Shown here: positions 28,301 through 47,399 of the stretch, piece by piece | Position numbering within the stretch: position 1 is the first letter of the stretch | Layout: the number at the start of each line of letters is the position of its first letter | Source: Struthio camelus | Lineage: Eukaryota > Chordata > Aves > Struthioniformes > Struthionidae | NCBI RefSeq assembly: GCF_040807025.1 | Contig: NC_090981.1 | Location: 66,597,645 to 66,661,644 of the forward strand | DNA: 64,000 bases | Direction of reading: 5' to 3' | Translations under genes and position numbers: made by a program | Notes under the pieces: model-generated | Databases searched by the model: none | Seen by the model: the letters and a program-made list of their open reading frames with translations, nothing else | Told to the model about the DNA's origin: nothing

Positions 28301-28700
28301 GACGGTCTGGCTTAGCCCTCCCTTCTCAGCCTGCGACCCCAACTCTGCAGGGGGACTTTCTCAGCCTTTTTACTCCTCGTTCATTACAAAGAATAAAGAT
28401 TTCAGACCCTTAAACGTTCTTGGCTTTCAGACTGAGAGCATGAACTTTGAAACTAGTGTTAGGAAAGGAATTTATTGTTTGGGAAGGGGCAGGGAGTTGA
28501 CTGGTTTAAGAAAACCCCATCTGTCCCAGGGAAGATTGCATCCACCTTCTACCGGTTGAAGTTTTCTGGTGAACAGTGTGATCCATTGCAACAATCTTGG
28601 GTGAAACATCCAAAAATAGGGAGGATACAAACAACAGGAAAACAGTGCAACTTCTTTCCCTCCCTCCCCTTTCCAACCCACTCTTCTCTACTATACAACA
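25346..28700. other. Intergenic region between the DYM promoter and the C18orf32 3' end
   Basis: Apart from one possible old repeat near 26.9 kb, I see no gene. Several 60-110-residue open frames occur but show no recognisable product and no splice context. Confidence 0.55.
26870..27010. repeat. Possible ancient amniote repeat with inverted TTTAGGTG-type ends
   Basis: 'ttggtgcctaaagatgc' at the left and 'tttaggtgtctaaatcc' at the right form imperfect inverted ends about 100 bp apart, a pattern typical of old palindromic amniote repeats. The family is not assigned. Confidence 0.3.
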
Positions 28701-29365
28701 CCGGTGAGAAGCTACAAGAACACACAGTTAGTTTGTTGATCTTTTATTGCATGAATTATAGCATGTGGGCATGCTCAGAATAACAAAAACAGGTTTTATT
28801 ATCACAAACAGTACAGCTTTCTTCTAGACTGGTGAAGTATCTGTGATATACTGATCAGATGGGGGCTGATGATGATGCAAAAGATGGTACTGCAAACAGT
28901 AGTGCAAGATTCAGTTCCTAATAGACTGAGCCATGAAGGGAGAGAAAGGAGTGTTAGGCAATATCTTACAAGAAGTTGTCTGTAATTCAACTCATTACAA
29001 GAGTAACAGAGAAACAATGGTCCAATATCCAACTGTAAACATTGCCGACCAATTCACATAAGACCTGGAAAAAAAAAACAACCCGCTAATGGCTATGGGC
29101 AGGAAACAATAAAACACCTCGCCAGAGGCACTAGACAGGCATCAAGCCAAACATTAAGAATATTTCTCCAGAAGGAGAAAACATGCTTGCAAGAATGGGG
29201 CTGGACCTCAGCGACAGTTCAAGGACTGCAAGGTGTCTCTTGTCACTCTAGTGGGCAACATTTTAGCATGTAAAGGGACTGTGAATGAACTGAAACATTT
29301 ATCAACCTATCTTGTTATGAGTTTCATCATAATTACCCTCTAGATGCTATCCATGAAACGCCTAT

Positions 29366-29369
<4 letters not shown>

Positions 29370-29405
<36 letters not shown>
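29370..29405. repeat. (AG)n microsatellite
   Basis: About 17 uninterrupted AG units. It may lie in the C18orf32 3'UTR or just beyond it. Confidence 0.95.
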
Positions 29406-29408
<3 letters not shown>

Positions 29409-29456
29409 TATACCCATAGGACTTCTGAGAAAGCGATAAATCCTTAAAGGCAATCC

Positions 29457-29496
29457 AAAATTGTTGGAATGTTTTTAAAATTGTTGGAATGTTTTT
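29457..29496. repeat. Perfect 20-bp tandem duplication
   Basis: The unit AAAATTGTTGGAATGTTTTT occurs twice head to tail without a mismatch. Confidence 0.95.
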
Positions 29497-30281
29497 TTTT
29501 TTTAATATTTTAAAGAACTCTCCAGTTTGGTGGAGGGGAAAAAACAGGGATTATCACTTCTATTTCCTAGTATGCAGAAAGGCATCTAAAAACGCTTCAA
29601 GATTACACTATCAAACTGAGATGCAAGTTAGCGCCAGACTATTTCTTCCCAAGATGAGGCAAAGCTGGATTTGCCAAGTTCCCTTTCTTTATCACCAAGT
29701 ATCACAAAAACAAATAACTTTATGACCTCCCTCCTTGTGCCTTGGGCCCATCTACAGGTTTTCAAAGCTGTCCATTTACTACTCTAGATTTTTATTATTC
29801 AGAAGCCTAAAAACAACTATATGAAGCAACTTACTTTTAAATAAAATCCCGGTTTATTATAATTCAAGTTATACAAGCATGTTAACAAGATTTCAGCTAT
29901 TTTTTATGACACAGAACTGCACCATTTTAAACCACTGCAACAGAATACAAAGCAACCATTTTCCTGTATCATGCCCTTGCGCCTCCTCTTCAGAGGAGAA
30001 AGGCACAATGTTTCAAGGACAAAACGATGAACGGAAGTTTTAGATCAAGACTTTCTGCTCGTAGCAAGCTAAGTGAATTCTGCATATAGCCTAACCCCAC
30101 AGATTTCACGTGGATCATCTATATTCTTCACAATTTGACCATAATACTTATGTTGACATAATACAATTTACAGTTCTTTAGCAAGGGCAGGAACAGCTAC
30201 AGTTCTTAAGATGAAAGCCTGAAGTACTGCACTAGCAGTCAGTGAAACTAAGAAGCAACACATCTACCTTCTCAAGCTAAA

Positions 30282-30287
30282 TTTATT
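30282..30287 (-). terminator. Candidate C18orf32 poly(A) signal
   Basis: AATAAA on the minus strand, ~270 bases after the stop codon. Further AATAAA candidates on the same strand lie at 29853-29858 and 28743-28748, so the 3'UTR could be longer. Confidence 0.4.
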
Positions 30288-30559
30288 AATAAATTATTTA
30301 ACCTAAACTCTAATCATGCCAATCAGGTTACAGAAGAAAAGTAGTTCCAGTGAGGAAAACAAAGAACAATTTCAGATAGTTTTCAAACAGTTTAAATAAG
30401 AAAACTACTAGCTACCATTTTAGTGGCAGAAGAGACCCTCTCCTGTAAGCGATAAGGGTTTCCATTCAGCTGAAATGTGCAAAGAAAGTCTCAAAGTGAG
30501 AGAAATATCACAAGTTCATATTGGACACATGGGGATAAAATCCTTATGAATAAATTCCT

Positions 30560-33469
<2,910 letters not shown>

Positions 33470-34180
33470 CTCAGGCGGCGGCGGCTCCGCGCCGGCAGCG
33501 ACGCAGCCCCGTCAGCGGCGGCGGCTCCAGCCCTCACAGCCGCACCGGAAGCGGCTCTCGCGCTTCCGGCCGACGCGCGCGGCAGCGTCACCAGGGCGGC
33601 GACCTCAGCGCCAATCGGAAAAGGCGGTGGGCGCATCACGTGGCTCAAGCCCCGCCCTCCCCGTCCCCCTCCCTCCGCCATGACGGGAGGGGCCCGGCGC
33701 CCCGCCACCCCCGTTATGGCCCGGGCGGAAGCGGCCTCCCCCGGCGGAGAGTCGGGGCGGGTGTCCCGGGCTCTCCTTTCAGAAAGGACTCATCGTCTTA
33801 CGTGAAGCTGCTACTAGTAGCGTTTTGTCCATGAACCCTGCTTCTTGCCTCGCGGAATTACTTAAATTGAGCGCTGCATGCTTTCCTCCTCACCGACTTT
33901 CACAGAAAAGGCGTTTTCGGGTTGACGAGGCGGGCGCAAAGTCCTTTTCGAGCAGCTCTTGTAACACCTTGCACCGCAAACTCTAATGTGACTCTTCCCA
34001 AGAGCAAACTGGAGACCTTCTTGGGATACAAAGAGGAGAGGGAATTGCTTCCAGGTGTCCCCCAAAGCAACAAGCCAATACTTAAAAATTAAGTTGAGGA
34101 GACTTATTATTTAAAATTTACAGCAGAAGCCTTAAAAAAAGCAGAGAAGAGGCACACACAATACATCTCAACTTTTTTGT

Positions 34181-34186
34181 TTTATT
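34181..34186 (-). terminator. RPL17: RPL17 poly(A) signal
   Basis: AATAAA on the minus strand, 24 bases after the RPL17 stop codon. The very short 3'UTR is typical of ribosomal protein genes. Confidence 0.85.
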
Positions 34187-34209
34187 TATGTACATCTGTT
34201 GCATCAGAT

Positions 34210-37652
<3,443 letters not shown>

Positions 37653-37771
37653 TTTCGCAGCTCAGCTGTGGAAAAGCGGCAAGAAAAAAAAAAAAAAACA
37701 AAAGCGTATTAAGCGCCTAACGCGCATATTCAAAGCCGCGATTATGTCACTGCGGGCGGCTAAGGGAAGGA

Positions 37772-37839
37772 GCTGCTCAGAAGCTCATTTCTTTTCACGA
37801 TTAAATCCAAAGGTGTCCTAAGAGAGTCATCACCGCAGC
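37772..37839 (-). ncRNA. SNORD58: SNORD58-type C/D box snoRNA in RPL17 intron 1
   Basis: Stem GCTGC...GCAGC, box C GTGATGA, guide CTTAGGACACCTTTGGATTT, then a CGTGAAAAG stretch close to human SNORD58A, and box D CTGA. It is the best match among the four copies to remembered human SNORD58. Confidence 0.95.
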
Positions 37840-38085
37840 CACGGCCGCTCCTCGGGGCCTGCTTCCACCTCAGAGCCCCGACAGCGACAGGCAACCTCCC
37901 CCCGCCGCCGCCGACATCTCCGTCCCTGCCCGTCCTCCCCCACGCCAGCCCCACAAATACCGATGGCGGCCGGCGGGGCGGCCCAGCCTCTCGGCCCCTC
38001 GCCGCCTCCCCGGGGCGCCCTCGGCGGGATGGGGCCGCGGAAAGCCGGATCGGGGTCGCCCCCGGATCCGCCATGGCGCCCTCAC

Positions 38086-38112
38086 CTCAGGGCCGCGGCG
38101 GGGTAAGAGGGA
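38086..38112 (-). other. RPL17: RPL17 untranslated exon 1 with 5'-TOP-like start
   Basis: The minus strand reads CTCCCTCTTACCCC, a pyrimidine-rich tract like those that start ribosomal protein mRNAs, followed by CCTGAG|GTGAGG as donor. The start is estimated at ~38107-38112, giving a 5'UTR of about 40 bases. If the tract is the cap site, the mRNA would be under mTOR/LARP1 TOP control. Confidence 0.6.
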
Positions 38113-38150
38113 GCGCAAGGGCTGCCGGGAGGCGGCGTGAGGCCGCTGGG

Positions 38151-38160
38151 TCTCGCGAGA
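38151..38160. promoter_or_regulatory. RPL17: TCTCGCGAGA promoter palindrome
   Basis: A perfect ten-base TCTCGCGAGA element about 40 bases upstream of the inferred RPL17 start. This motif is known from ribosomal and housekeeping CpG-island promoters. It is followed by repeated GAGAC/GAGGC units. Confidence 0.75.
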
Positions 38161-38310
38161 CGAGACGAGACGAGGCGAGGCGGGGCGAGACTTCGCGGGG
38201 GGAGGGGTGGGGGCTGAGGGGCGTCACCGCCGCCGCGGCGGGAAGGCGGCTGCCGCGGTCACGGCCGGGCGCGGGTGGGGGGCGAGCGAGCCCGGGAGGC
38301 GTAAAAATAA

Positions 38311-38360
38311 AACGTGTGTGTGTATGTGTGCGTAAGTATATACGCGTGTGTGTCTGCGTG
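38311..38360. repeat. (GT)n-rich interrupted repeat
   Basis: TG/CG-alternating sequence upstream of RPL17, followed by a G10 run. Confidence 0.8.
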
Positions 38361-40964
38361 ACGGGGGGGGGGCGGCAGGCTCGTCTCTGTACGGTGTGGC
38401 CCCCTCTTCCCCCCCCCCCCCCCGAGCCCGAGGCGTGGCCCCTCAAAATGGCGCCGGGCTGAGGGGCGCCGAGCCCGCTCCTGAGGAGAAGCGCCCGCAC
38501 CTGCGACCGGGGCGGGGAGGGAGCACCGCCGGCAGGCGGGCTGCGGGAGTTGGGTGGTTACGGCTGTCTGTATCCTTGTTTCACCGCTCCTTCCTTGAGC
38601 TTTCTCCCTCGCTTTGGCAGCTGCTTTAGGGGAAAGAGGGTCACCTTCGCATCTTTGGGGGCTTGGCGAGTTACGAGGGGGCCTGCTCCTCTCTGCGCAG
38701 TGTTTTTGGAGGAAAGCGCAGGGAGCAGCCTGCTCTGCCAGGTAGGTTATTCCAGTGGCTGGAGAAGGTTTTCTGCCCCCCTGTTCCTTCTCCACCGGGT
38801 GACAGCGCCTGCCCTGTACTTCAAGAGTTGCTCTGTGCAAGCCTTCACAAAGTCTAAGACTTCACCAGGGCACTGTAGGTATTATACGTGCAGGTCACCT
38901 GTACAGCACTTGGCTAGAGGTAGCCCCAGTAGCGGTAACTCTCTGAAAGTGCCTGAACTGTCCTAGTGCTCTGGACCAGGCGAGTTGTGTTGCAGCTTTG
39001 CTTGGAGCCTGTGGCCTGGCAGCCAGAGAGGAAAGCAAGCCTCATGATGGTGAACAGTATCTTAACCCGTAGCTTCCAGAATTGCAGATTGCTCCACCTG
39101 TTTCTGAAAGGACGTTCTCCTGCCTCTGTTATTGCTTGATGCCTGTGTGCCTGTGCTGCCATCTCCATCCTCCCTTTGCCTACTCTTGCTGCTTGGTATC
39201 CCCCTGACCTGTAACTGCACAGTGGGAGGCTTTAGTAGGTATGCTTTGCCTTTCACATAAGGAATATTTAACCTAACGAGATAGCTACAGTAGGGTTCCC
39301 AGGTTTAGCTTGCTTGGATGCCACCGTTAGCTTTGTGTAGGGGCTGCTCCAGTGACTGCTCTGAGATCTAAGACCTAGGAGCGTTACAGATGATTGCAGT
39401 GACATCCATCCTCACCAAGGCAATTGGGGACTGGCTGGGCTGAGCTGGACCCAGGCTGACTCCACACAGGATCAACAGCAGTCACTGTTTGGGAGGGTGG
39501 AAGAAGAGGGTGACTGTAAGTGACCTAGGAAAAGGCAAAGAGATGTCACAGCAATAGCCTGAGGAGGAGGAGGAGGCAGCATCTCTGGTGGAGAGCCCAC
39601 GGAGGTGAGAGCAAAGCACCTGCAGGTCATAGGCAGCACAGAAGGCAGTACTGACTGCCTGAACAGCGTTTTCTTGGTACCTCCAAGGTAGGGAACTGGG
39701 AGTTGTTCCCATTTCTGACTAATCTGTGCACTGCCATGCACCGCAGAGCGGACATCCCTGAGACGTGAGGGACCAGCAGCCTTTTGATGGGGGTGGCTAG
39801 TGATCTAAAGGGTATCCTCTGTCTGCGTGTTGGCTTCAGCGTTGTGCAGAGTGTAAGGCACTTGCTGAATTGTAAATCAGCAGTTCTAATAGTAATCCTT
39901 TTTATACCAACGGAAAAGGCTAAACTCACTTCACAGCGGAGCATTATCTACTTATAAGTATTGTTTCATTAGGTGTGGCTCAGACATGTGTGACAGATTT
40001 CTGTGCTTTGGATAAATACATACATATAATAAATTGTGGAACAGAGAAATGAGAGATTATTTTTCAAAAACTGTTTTTGTCACTATCACGTGAAGAATAA
40101 TTCAAGATAGACCTGTAGGAAGTGCATGCCTATATGATTTGAACATCATTTTCCAATAGGAACACGTGTACCTGACAGATGTTAAGTCAGGTTTAGAGTA
40201 TTTGTGCGGGATTTGTGTACTCCTGAGTCCCTCTGCAAACATAGCTGCTTTTTCTAGTCCTTGCCACAGTGGAGATACAGAAAACACGGATAGTCTTTTT
40301 CTCGTCATTCTCCCCAGACGATGCTAGCTAAGTCAACAAAAACATTTTTTCTGTTGGCATAATTGCCTCTATTGTAGGGTTTTGGTATTCTGGCTATGTT
40401 GACTAAGGAGTGGTTTTTTGGTTGTCAGTCAACACAGATGAACTGGAAAGCTTGTAGTCTAGACGGGGCCTTGGAGAGGTCATAACATAGCGCAGACTAT
40501 CTCCAAATAGATTTGTTTGTTGCTGGAGACATCTCTCCTAAATGTAAGATGGGATTAAACCCAATGGCTAATTAAGGTACGTATGTCAGTTGTTTACGTC
40601 AGTACGTGTGCACCAGATGTGTGACTGAATGAACAAAAAAATAGCCTTGGCAGATTCCCTGCCATGCAGGGAAGACACCCCTTCTATTCAGGGAAGACTT
40701 GTTATTGGAGCAAAGACACAGTCAAGCCAATTTTATTAACCCTCAACTCAAGGCCAGTACTGTTTGCAGATCAGAAGTCAATTCAGTGACGCTAGAGTAA
40801 GGAGCAAGTCCAAGGGCTACAGCTAGGTGGCAATTTAGGATGAGGGTAGAGAGAAGCGGAAGCACTCTAGCATAAAAGAAGTGTACTAACAGATTGGACT
40901 AGAAGGATTCATGTTTATGAATTGCAGCTGATACTTATTGCAGCACTATTAAAAAAAAAAAAAA

Positions 40965-41990
40965 CTCAAAGAGTTACTTAGTAGAAAATATGCTTCCATT
41001 TTAGGCTGTATTCGAAACTAGAGCTGCTTGGAAAATTTAACAAAACAGTAGTTCAGTAAAACTGAAACATTTCCTGGAAGGGGTACCCAGTTACAGCAAA
41101 ACGTTCATCAGGAAAAGTCTGACAAAATGAGATCTTCCTGAGTGGCCAGTAGTCTGGTGGCCAGGTACTTCCCTGGCATGAGAGAGGTCAGGGTTCAACT
41201 GTGGGTTTAGAAATAAACAAGAACTCGCTGCCCATGTCAATACTCTGACCAACAGGCTATTTTTGGATCTCTTGTTTAGCACTGAAAAGCCCCAAAGCTT
41301 TGAGGCTATGATTTCACCCTGATGGGAGGAGGAAAATATTTGAACTATCACAAATATTTACATGGCTGGAAACTGTAGAGCTCTAATTTTGACTACAGCT
41401 CTCCATCCACCTGCCTTAAAAGGTGCCTTTTACTTTGGTTTGAGGGAGAAGCTTTCTGCAAAGTCTCCAAGAAACCTGTAAGCACTGATTTCAAAGCAGT
41501 GAAACCTTGTAGCACTGCTGGGATGCAGGCAAATATTATTTTCCGTTTTACAAATGAAGTCCCTATGAAGAGAGTTTGGAACCCATATTCTCAAGAACAC
41601 ACACTAGCTTTTGGTTGTGAATGCCTAATTTGAGATACTCGAGGTCCGTTTTCACCAGTTAGCACTTCCATCTCCCATCATCTTCCATGGGGTTAGAAGC
41701 TGCTCAGTACATACAACCATCTCAGAATAGCGGTAACGTGAAGAAGGGTCCATACCATCAGAATACCCTCATAGCAGCCTTTGCATGCCAAGCATTACTA
41801 GAACATGAAAAAATAAATGAAAAAGTGTCCCCTCTAGGTTCTCATAACTTAAAGGAAGAATACGTTTGTGAGAAAAAGATCTCGGAGATGATTTCCAAAA
41901 CATCATTTGGGCCTCAGTGTTTTGGTTTCCTCTTATGTGAAAAGCGAACAATAAGATTTCCAGGAGCACTGAGTTTCCAGATGTAATGAA
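40965..41990 (+). repeat. Cluster of ancient amniote SINE-like remnants
   Basis: Around 41150 the text 'tctggtggccaggtac' followed by 'gggttcaactg' resembles the A and B boxes of an old tRNA-derived SINE. Around 41540 'ttattttccgttttacaaatg' and around 41910 'gggcctcagtg...tttcctc' resemble core segments shared by MIR-like elements. All are heavily diverged. Confidence 0.35.
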
Positions 41991-42802
41991 TTAAAACTAG
42001 CAAAAGCTGTCTGCAGTCCTCTAGCGCTACCATGGCCTTGCTCACCATGCTGTGGGAATCTCCCCTCACAGCCCACAGGAAATCAACCCTCCCTTCCTGA
42101 TTTCTGCTTTCCCCTCCTCACCTGTCCACGTGTACTGCCAGTGAGCACAGGAGCAACAAGACATTCAGAGAAGACCAGAACAGAGAGCTATGAAACGTAG
42201 GTAATGATACGTGATGGGAATTGTCACGGGGTCATTGTGTTTATCAGCTGAATGCAAAGCAAATGGCATTTTTTTCGTCACTTACAGTTTCTGTTTCCTT
42301 GACAAGTATTAACTGCTCAGGATGAGCTGCTGAAGGCTGGCAGTGATGGAAGCGTAGCGGTAGGAGTTCTTCTGTGGGTGAACTGCCTAGTGTAGCAAGC
42401 GAGGTGTAAGGAAATGAGATGTGTGTTCCCATCTCTGTTGGGGAGTTTAACAACCGCACTCAGAGGCGGCCTAGCGCATATCTGGTGCTAAGATCAGGGC
42501 TGAGGCAGCCGAGTGTGCGCCCTTATTGAGGTTTACCCAGGTTATTCCCTCAGTGCACCAGCTGCCTTGGATATTTAGCTTATGTGAGCTGACTCAAAAG
42601 GAGCATTTGGATCCTAGGCAGAAAATTTAGGCACGTAAGTCCAAAAATCGTGTTCCTGAAAACTCCCGCGTAGGAAGCAGCTGTCTCCTAATCCTACTGG
42701 AATCTCGACTCCATAGGATTTTACCTTAAACTCCCCTGGTGCCAACTCACCACGCTCTCCTGCCTGTTCCACCCGCCCACCCCTGGTGATTTAGCCCTGC
42801 TT

Positions 42803-43009
42803 TGTATATGCCTAGGAAACGTCTCTCTCCTGAGAGCTCAGCAGGCATTTAAAGTGAAGATCCAACCACGTTGTATATGCCTAGGAAACGTCTCTCTCCT
42901 GAGAGCTCAGCAGGCATTTAAAGTGAAGATCCAACCACGTTGTATGTGCCTAGGAAACGTCTCTCTCCTGAGAGCTCAGCAGGCATTTAAAGTGAAGATC
43001 CAACCGTGT
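42803..43009. repeat. Three tandem copies of a 69-bp unit
   Basis: Units start at 42803, 42872 and 42941 (TGTATATGCCTAGG, with TGTATGTGCC in the third). Only about one internal mismatch separates them, apart from the degenerating 3' edge. The near identity means recent amplification. Because 69 is a multiple of three, a frame stays open across them, but nothing marks it as a gene. Confidence 0.97.
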
Positions 43010-45714
43010 TCAGACCTGAACTGTGCCTCTACCTTGTCCTTTGGATGCTCCCTCTGGTAGCAGCCTCCTGGGAAGGGCTCTGCCACAAAGGACACTGATG
43101 GTTTTTACTTTCTCCTGCGATGCGGCCGCAAAAGGTGGTAGTGCCCATCTTAACGCGACGGCCCAGTGGCCGCAGCGCACTCCCAGGATGTGGGAGACCC
43201 ACTTTTAATTTCCTTCCTTTCGAGAGGATTCGAAGCCACATCCTGGCCACGAGGCTAGAGGCTATTCTGCAGCAAAGCTGCTCCCACCCTTCCTGCTCCA
43301 GCTCTTCTGCCACGCAGCAAACAACTCACAGTTCATACGCTTCACACTTCTCTGAAGGTGCTCCTGGGAGCTGAGAAGGACAAGTGGGATGAGCAGGGCA
43401 CGGGGGCTGCATGCTTTAACCTCCACTGGAAGATCCCAGCAGGCAGCGTGTGGGATATCACGTAACTCCTTTTGTGGATTTAGCTGTAAATAAACAGGCA
43501 GCCTTATCAGTCCTACTAGAATTGCCAAACGAAATGTCATCCTAAGCGACAAGAGTCGACTCCCCTGATAGCCGCCTGCCTTCCTGGCCGGAGGGAGAGG
43601 TGGGCTCGAGGACTGGCCTAGGCTACGGTTTCATTGTAGGGCTGGAGCCGAAGGCACGGCTACTCAGTGCCAAAAAGGGAGCTTGCTCTCTTGTCTCCCC
43701 ACGCTTCCCTGCTTCCAGCCATAAGGTCCCTCCGCTCACCAGAAGGCTGGTGTTGCTGTGTGGCTCCGGCTGAAACTGCTTGGCTCTAGCAGGCCTGGGG
43801 AAGGCAGGTGTCCCCAAGGCCACCGCTTTAGCAGAGGACACCCCCCAGCTGCCTTCACCTGACCTGAGTCAAGGCGCTTCAGCTCGGGAGCCCCTGTTGA
43901 ACCCAACACGTTTCCCGTTCGTGGTCCCTGCTCTGATCACCGTCCAAGACAGTAATGTCACCCAGCCGCTCGTGCGGCTGCTCTGCCGGACTGTAGCTGC
44001 TGCCACCACAAGCGTGACAGAGCAAACACGTGCCTAGTCCTCCACTGCTGCTTCATCAGCTGATATATTGTTTTGACCCCCCCCCTTCACACCCCCTTCG
44101 GCACCTTGGCAGCTCAGGCAGCAGACGGACCGGCACGTCGGCCTCCGCTGCCCCTGCCCGGGGGCAGTGACTTCCAACGGAGGGGCTGGTGGAGCAACAA
44201 CGGGTCCTTGCGGAAGTCCCTATGGCAGATAGGTCCATTAGGGCTTATTGGCCAAGCTGAGCTCTGGTGTGCTAAAACACCCCGTATATCTGCTCTTCTG
44301 TAGGAGGCTTTTCTGCAGTGACTTGTTCTTTGCACAGGAAAGGGAGCCAATTCCTCCAACTTTTTGTTAGTTTCCTGGTGTTTATCCTACAGCACCAGTT
44401 TTTGAAGTCTAGGGGTTACGTGGGGATATCAACTGTCATTCACAAAACTATGTGCAGGCGGGCTGCTTCTCCTAATGGTTAAGCAGAAAAACTTGAAGAT
44501 GACAGCACAGATGACAGTTTCAAATTGAAACCTGGCCCACAGTGCTTGAGCGCTGAAGGTTGGAGACACCGAAAGCTTTCCAGCCTTTCAGACAGCCCCA
44601 AACTCCTCATCCTCTTGCCATACACGCTGCTCCTCCAGAAGCACAGCCAGCTCCAGTGGTCAGCTGTGTCCTTCTGCAGTCAGCAAGGCATTCGGGCACG
44701 TGGTTCTCCAGCTACGCCATTCTCCGCAGCGACATCCTAAAATCTACTAGCCCAGGCACTGAGTCCTGGCAGCCGCATCTGTGGGCCAGCAGAAGGAGAA
44801 GGTGTATCTCCGGTACGTGGCGTGACCAAGCTCAGCAGGACAGCACACAAGGACTTCACTCTGCGTAAGTAACTCTGTCCTGGCCTCTTGAACAGCTAAA
44901 CTCCTTCCTGTGATTTCAAAGAAGACAGATGCTTCCATAGGGGGCCAAAGGTTTCTTATTTAACCATATATATGTCTATATGTGTCATAAGTGTATCATC
45001 TAAAAACATGAAGGACTAGAGTGATTTTGATTCGCTGTGAGTCCTCCTAAAACACAGGCAATTCTCGGCAAGGTTAGCTACACAATCTCTTTCTGCTGTG
45101 TATGTGCTGTACCCAGTCCAGTGGTGAGGAAATGGTCAAGGGAGTTCAGCCTCATGACTGCTGAATATCAGTCTTTACAGTCACTACTGCTCAAATGTGA
45201 CACAACAGGCACAGCACCTTCTCCAACCTGCTGATGACCAGCCAGCCAGGAGCATGGACAAGCAGAAAAATCAACAACTAGTGAGACTGCCTTAATACCC
45301 AGCGATTTTGGCACACTGTCCTACAGCAACGGGTTCATCCACCCCCTCCATGCCCAGCTAGGAGGGAATCACTGGGTAAATAAACCTCCTATGCGATTAA
45401 TAACCTTGTAGCTGAAGTGTGTATTTATTCAATGTATTCCCTGCCAGCAAACCATTTACGCAGGTTGTACAAGTCTACGACTGCTTGTTTATGACTTTAA
45501 TTACCAGATATGGATCAGGCAATCACCATGGTAAGAAAGGCGGTTAATAAAGACATATGAATATGTGTTAATAAACTCTGTTTGGGATAAATTAAGTCCT
45601 GGGCTTACGTTTGCTTTAAACTGTCTGAGTCATAACCAAGAAGTACTACTCTAAATGTTCTTTAGGTTAAAGATACTAAAAGATGCCCACAGCTTGTGCC
45701 CACAATTTGGACAC

Positions 45715-45945
45715 AAATTGAAATACAGGTAATTTCATTTAAACACAAGAAAAAAAAACTTTCTACTGTGAGGGTGACTGGACGCTGGAACAGGTTGCCC
45801 AGAGAGGTTGTGGAGTCTCCAGTCCTTGGAGACATTCAAAACCCAACTGGACACGGTCCTGGGCAATCTGCTCTAGGTGACCCTGCTTGAGCCGGCCCCC
45901 TCCAGAGGTCCTTGCCAGCCCCAGCTATTCTGTGCATCCTACTCA
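45715..45945 (+). mobile_element. CR1 LINE 3' fragment
   Basis: Contains the CR1 blocks 'tggaacaggttgcccagaga', 'ggttgtggagtctcc', 'acattcaaaacccaactgga' and 'ggtgaccctgcttgag', ending at 'cagctattctgtgcatcc', where one ATTCTGTG terminal unit is preserved. It is better conserved than the copy at 1.2 kb and 5'-truncated. Confidence 0.92.
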
Positions 45946-47399
45946 ACGCTTCTTCTAAAGCTAATTGCACTCTGTACCATGAAACACAGCCTCAACCTTC
46001 ATCCATTTGTTACACCGCATGTCCTAACCAAAATGGATCAGAGTCTCCTCCTCTGCTGTCATTTGCTCTGTCTCTCCACGGCTGCGCTCTTCCACAGCTC
46101 CTCTGGGTCTACTGATGAACCGCAATCAAGCCTTCTCTTCCAGGGAAGCCAGAGGGCTTCTGTGCCTGCACTCCTCTGCTGGCAAGCTGTGCGATACCAC
46201 GGAGAGCGAGGGACGGCCTGGGGGGCAGCAGCAGGAACGTTGCTAGCAGGCAGGACCAGGCTGTCGTCACCCCTGGACCGAGGCGGAGATGTGCTCCAAA
46301 GCCTGGGGAACGAGCCGTTTCCCCCACGAATGCGGGAGGGTCAGCCATCAGACAGTTGGTGGCTGGGAAGCACCAATACATGCACCAAGGTATGCTATGC
46401 AAAAAGCTGCGAGCGTGAACACCTAGTCCCTTCTTCCCAAGCTCTGGTAATGCCTGTAGCCACCCTTCTAGCACCTTTGCTGATCATCACAGTATGTGGT
46501 TTGTTGTTCTTTTCTTTCCGGTCTTATTGTCAGTGATTTTCCTCAGCTCTCTGCTCTCTCCTGCTCTGGTGATTGCAGCGTTTTCCTCTCCGAAATACGC
46601 AGACGGCCTCACTTTGATCCTAAATGTCACCTCTGAGGTCATCCCTCCTTCCTTGCTTAGTCACCCCCCGCCCCGCTTCGCTGTTGCAACAAGTGTGACC
46701 CAAGCGCCCTCCAACCCTTTCCGTGTCAGCCCGTTCTCGCTGATCCCCTCTAGCCGAGCCGCCCTCCCCCTCTCCAGCCTTTCCGCTCCGCTCCACTTTC
46801 CAAGCGCTGTCTTTCCCAGTGCATGGGGCTTGGGGAGTCACATGCCGGGGCTTGGGGAGATCATATGACGGGCAGGGACGGCAGGGCCAGGCTGCAGCCG
46901 GCATCCCCTGGCTGCGGGGACCGCAAGGTATCCAACTCCCGCGGCGCAGTCCCACCACGGGATGTCCCTCCGGCGCCGGTGGAGCACCCCCCCCGCCCCG
47001 AGCTGGATGGTGCCACTTCCGAGCCCCGCTTGCTCCTACATGATGTTCTGCTTCAAGGAAAACGCTGCCTCTGCAAAGCGTATCGCCACTTTGTACCGAA
47101 ACCCCCTCTGGTGTCTCCTGCTCCCTCACTCGCTCCGTCCCCAGACTGGGAGTTCCCGGGGAGGGGGACATCGGCAACACCTGGACATCACCAGCAGGAA
47201 CACAAGCACAAGGAAAATGCCTCAAGCTTTTCTTAATTAATTGCCGAGCAACCCACTCTTCCTAATGAGATCCACACACTCGAGCACCACAATCAGTGGC
47301 AGAAGTTAAGCGATTAGAAAGAAATGGCCAGAAGGTGAACCAGAGCCCTGCGGGAGGGGAACGACCAGCACTCCTGGAGACATCCTCACCGCTGCCTGC

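Larger units (their letters stand above)
38600..47390. other. Intergenic region between RPL17 and LIPG
   Basis: RPL17 and LIPG are arranged head to head with this space between them. Apart from the repeats listed separately I see no gene. ORFs of 100-219 residues near 46 kb lack homology that I can recognise and overlap the CR1 end. Confidence 0.55.

Noticed and set aside
42803-43009. CRISPR-like array
   Set aside because: The repeats are head to tail with no unique spacers, and the genome is vertebrate.
42854-43060. Repetitive open frame with a 23-residue repeat
   Set aside because: Arises because the 69-bp tandem unit is divisible by three; no promoter, splice sites or homology.
45877-46536. 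219-residue plus-strand frame
   Set aside because: Begins inside a CR1 fragment and shows no recognisable domain.
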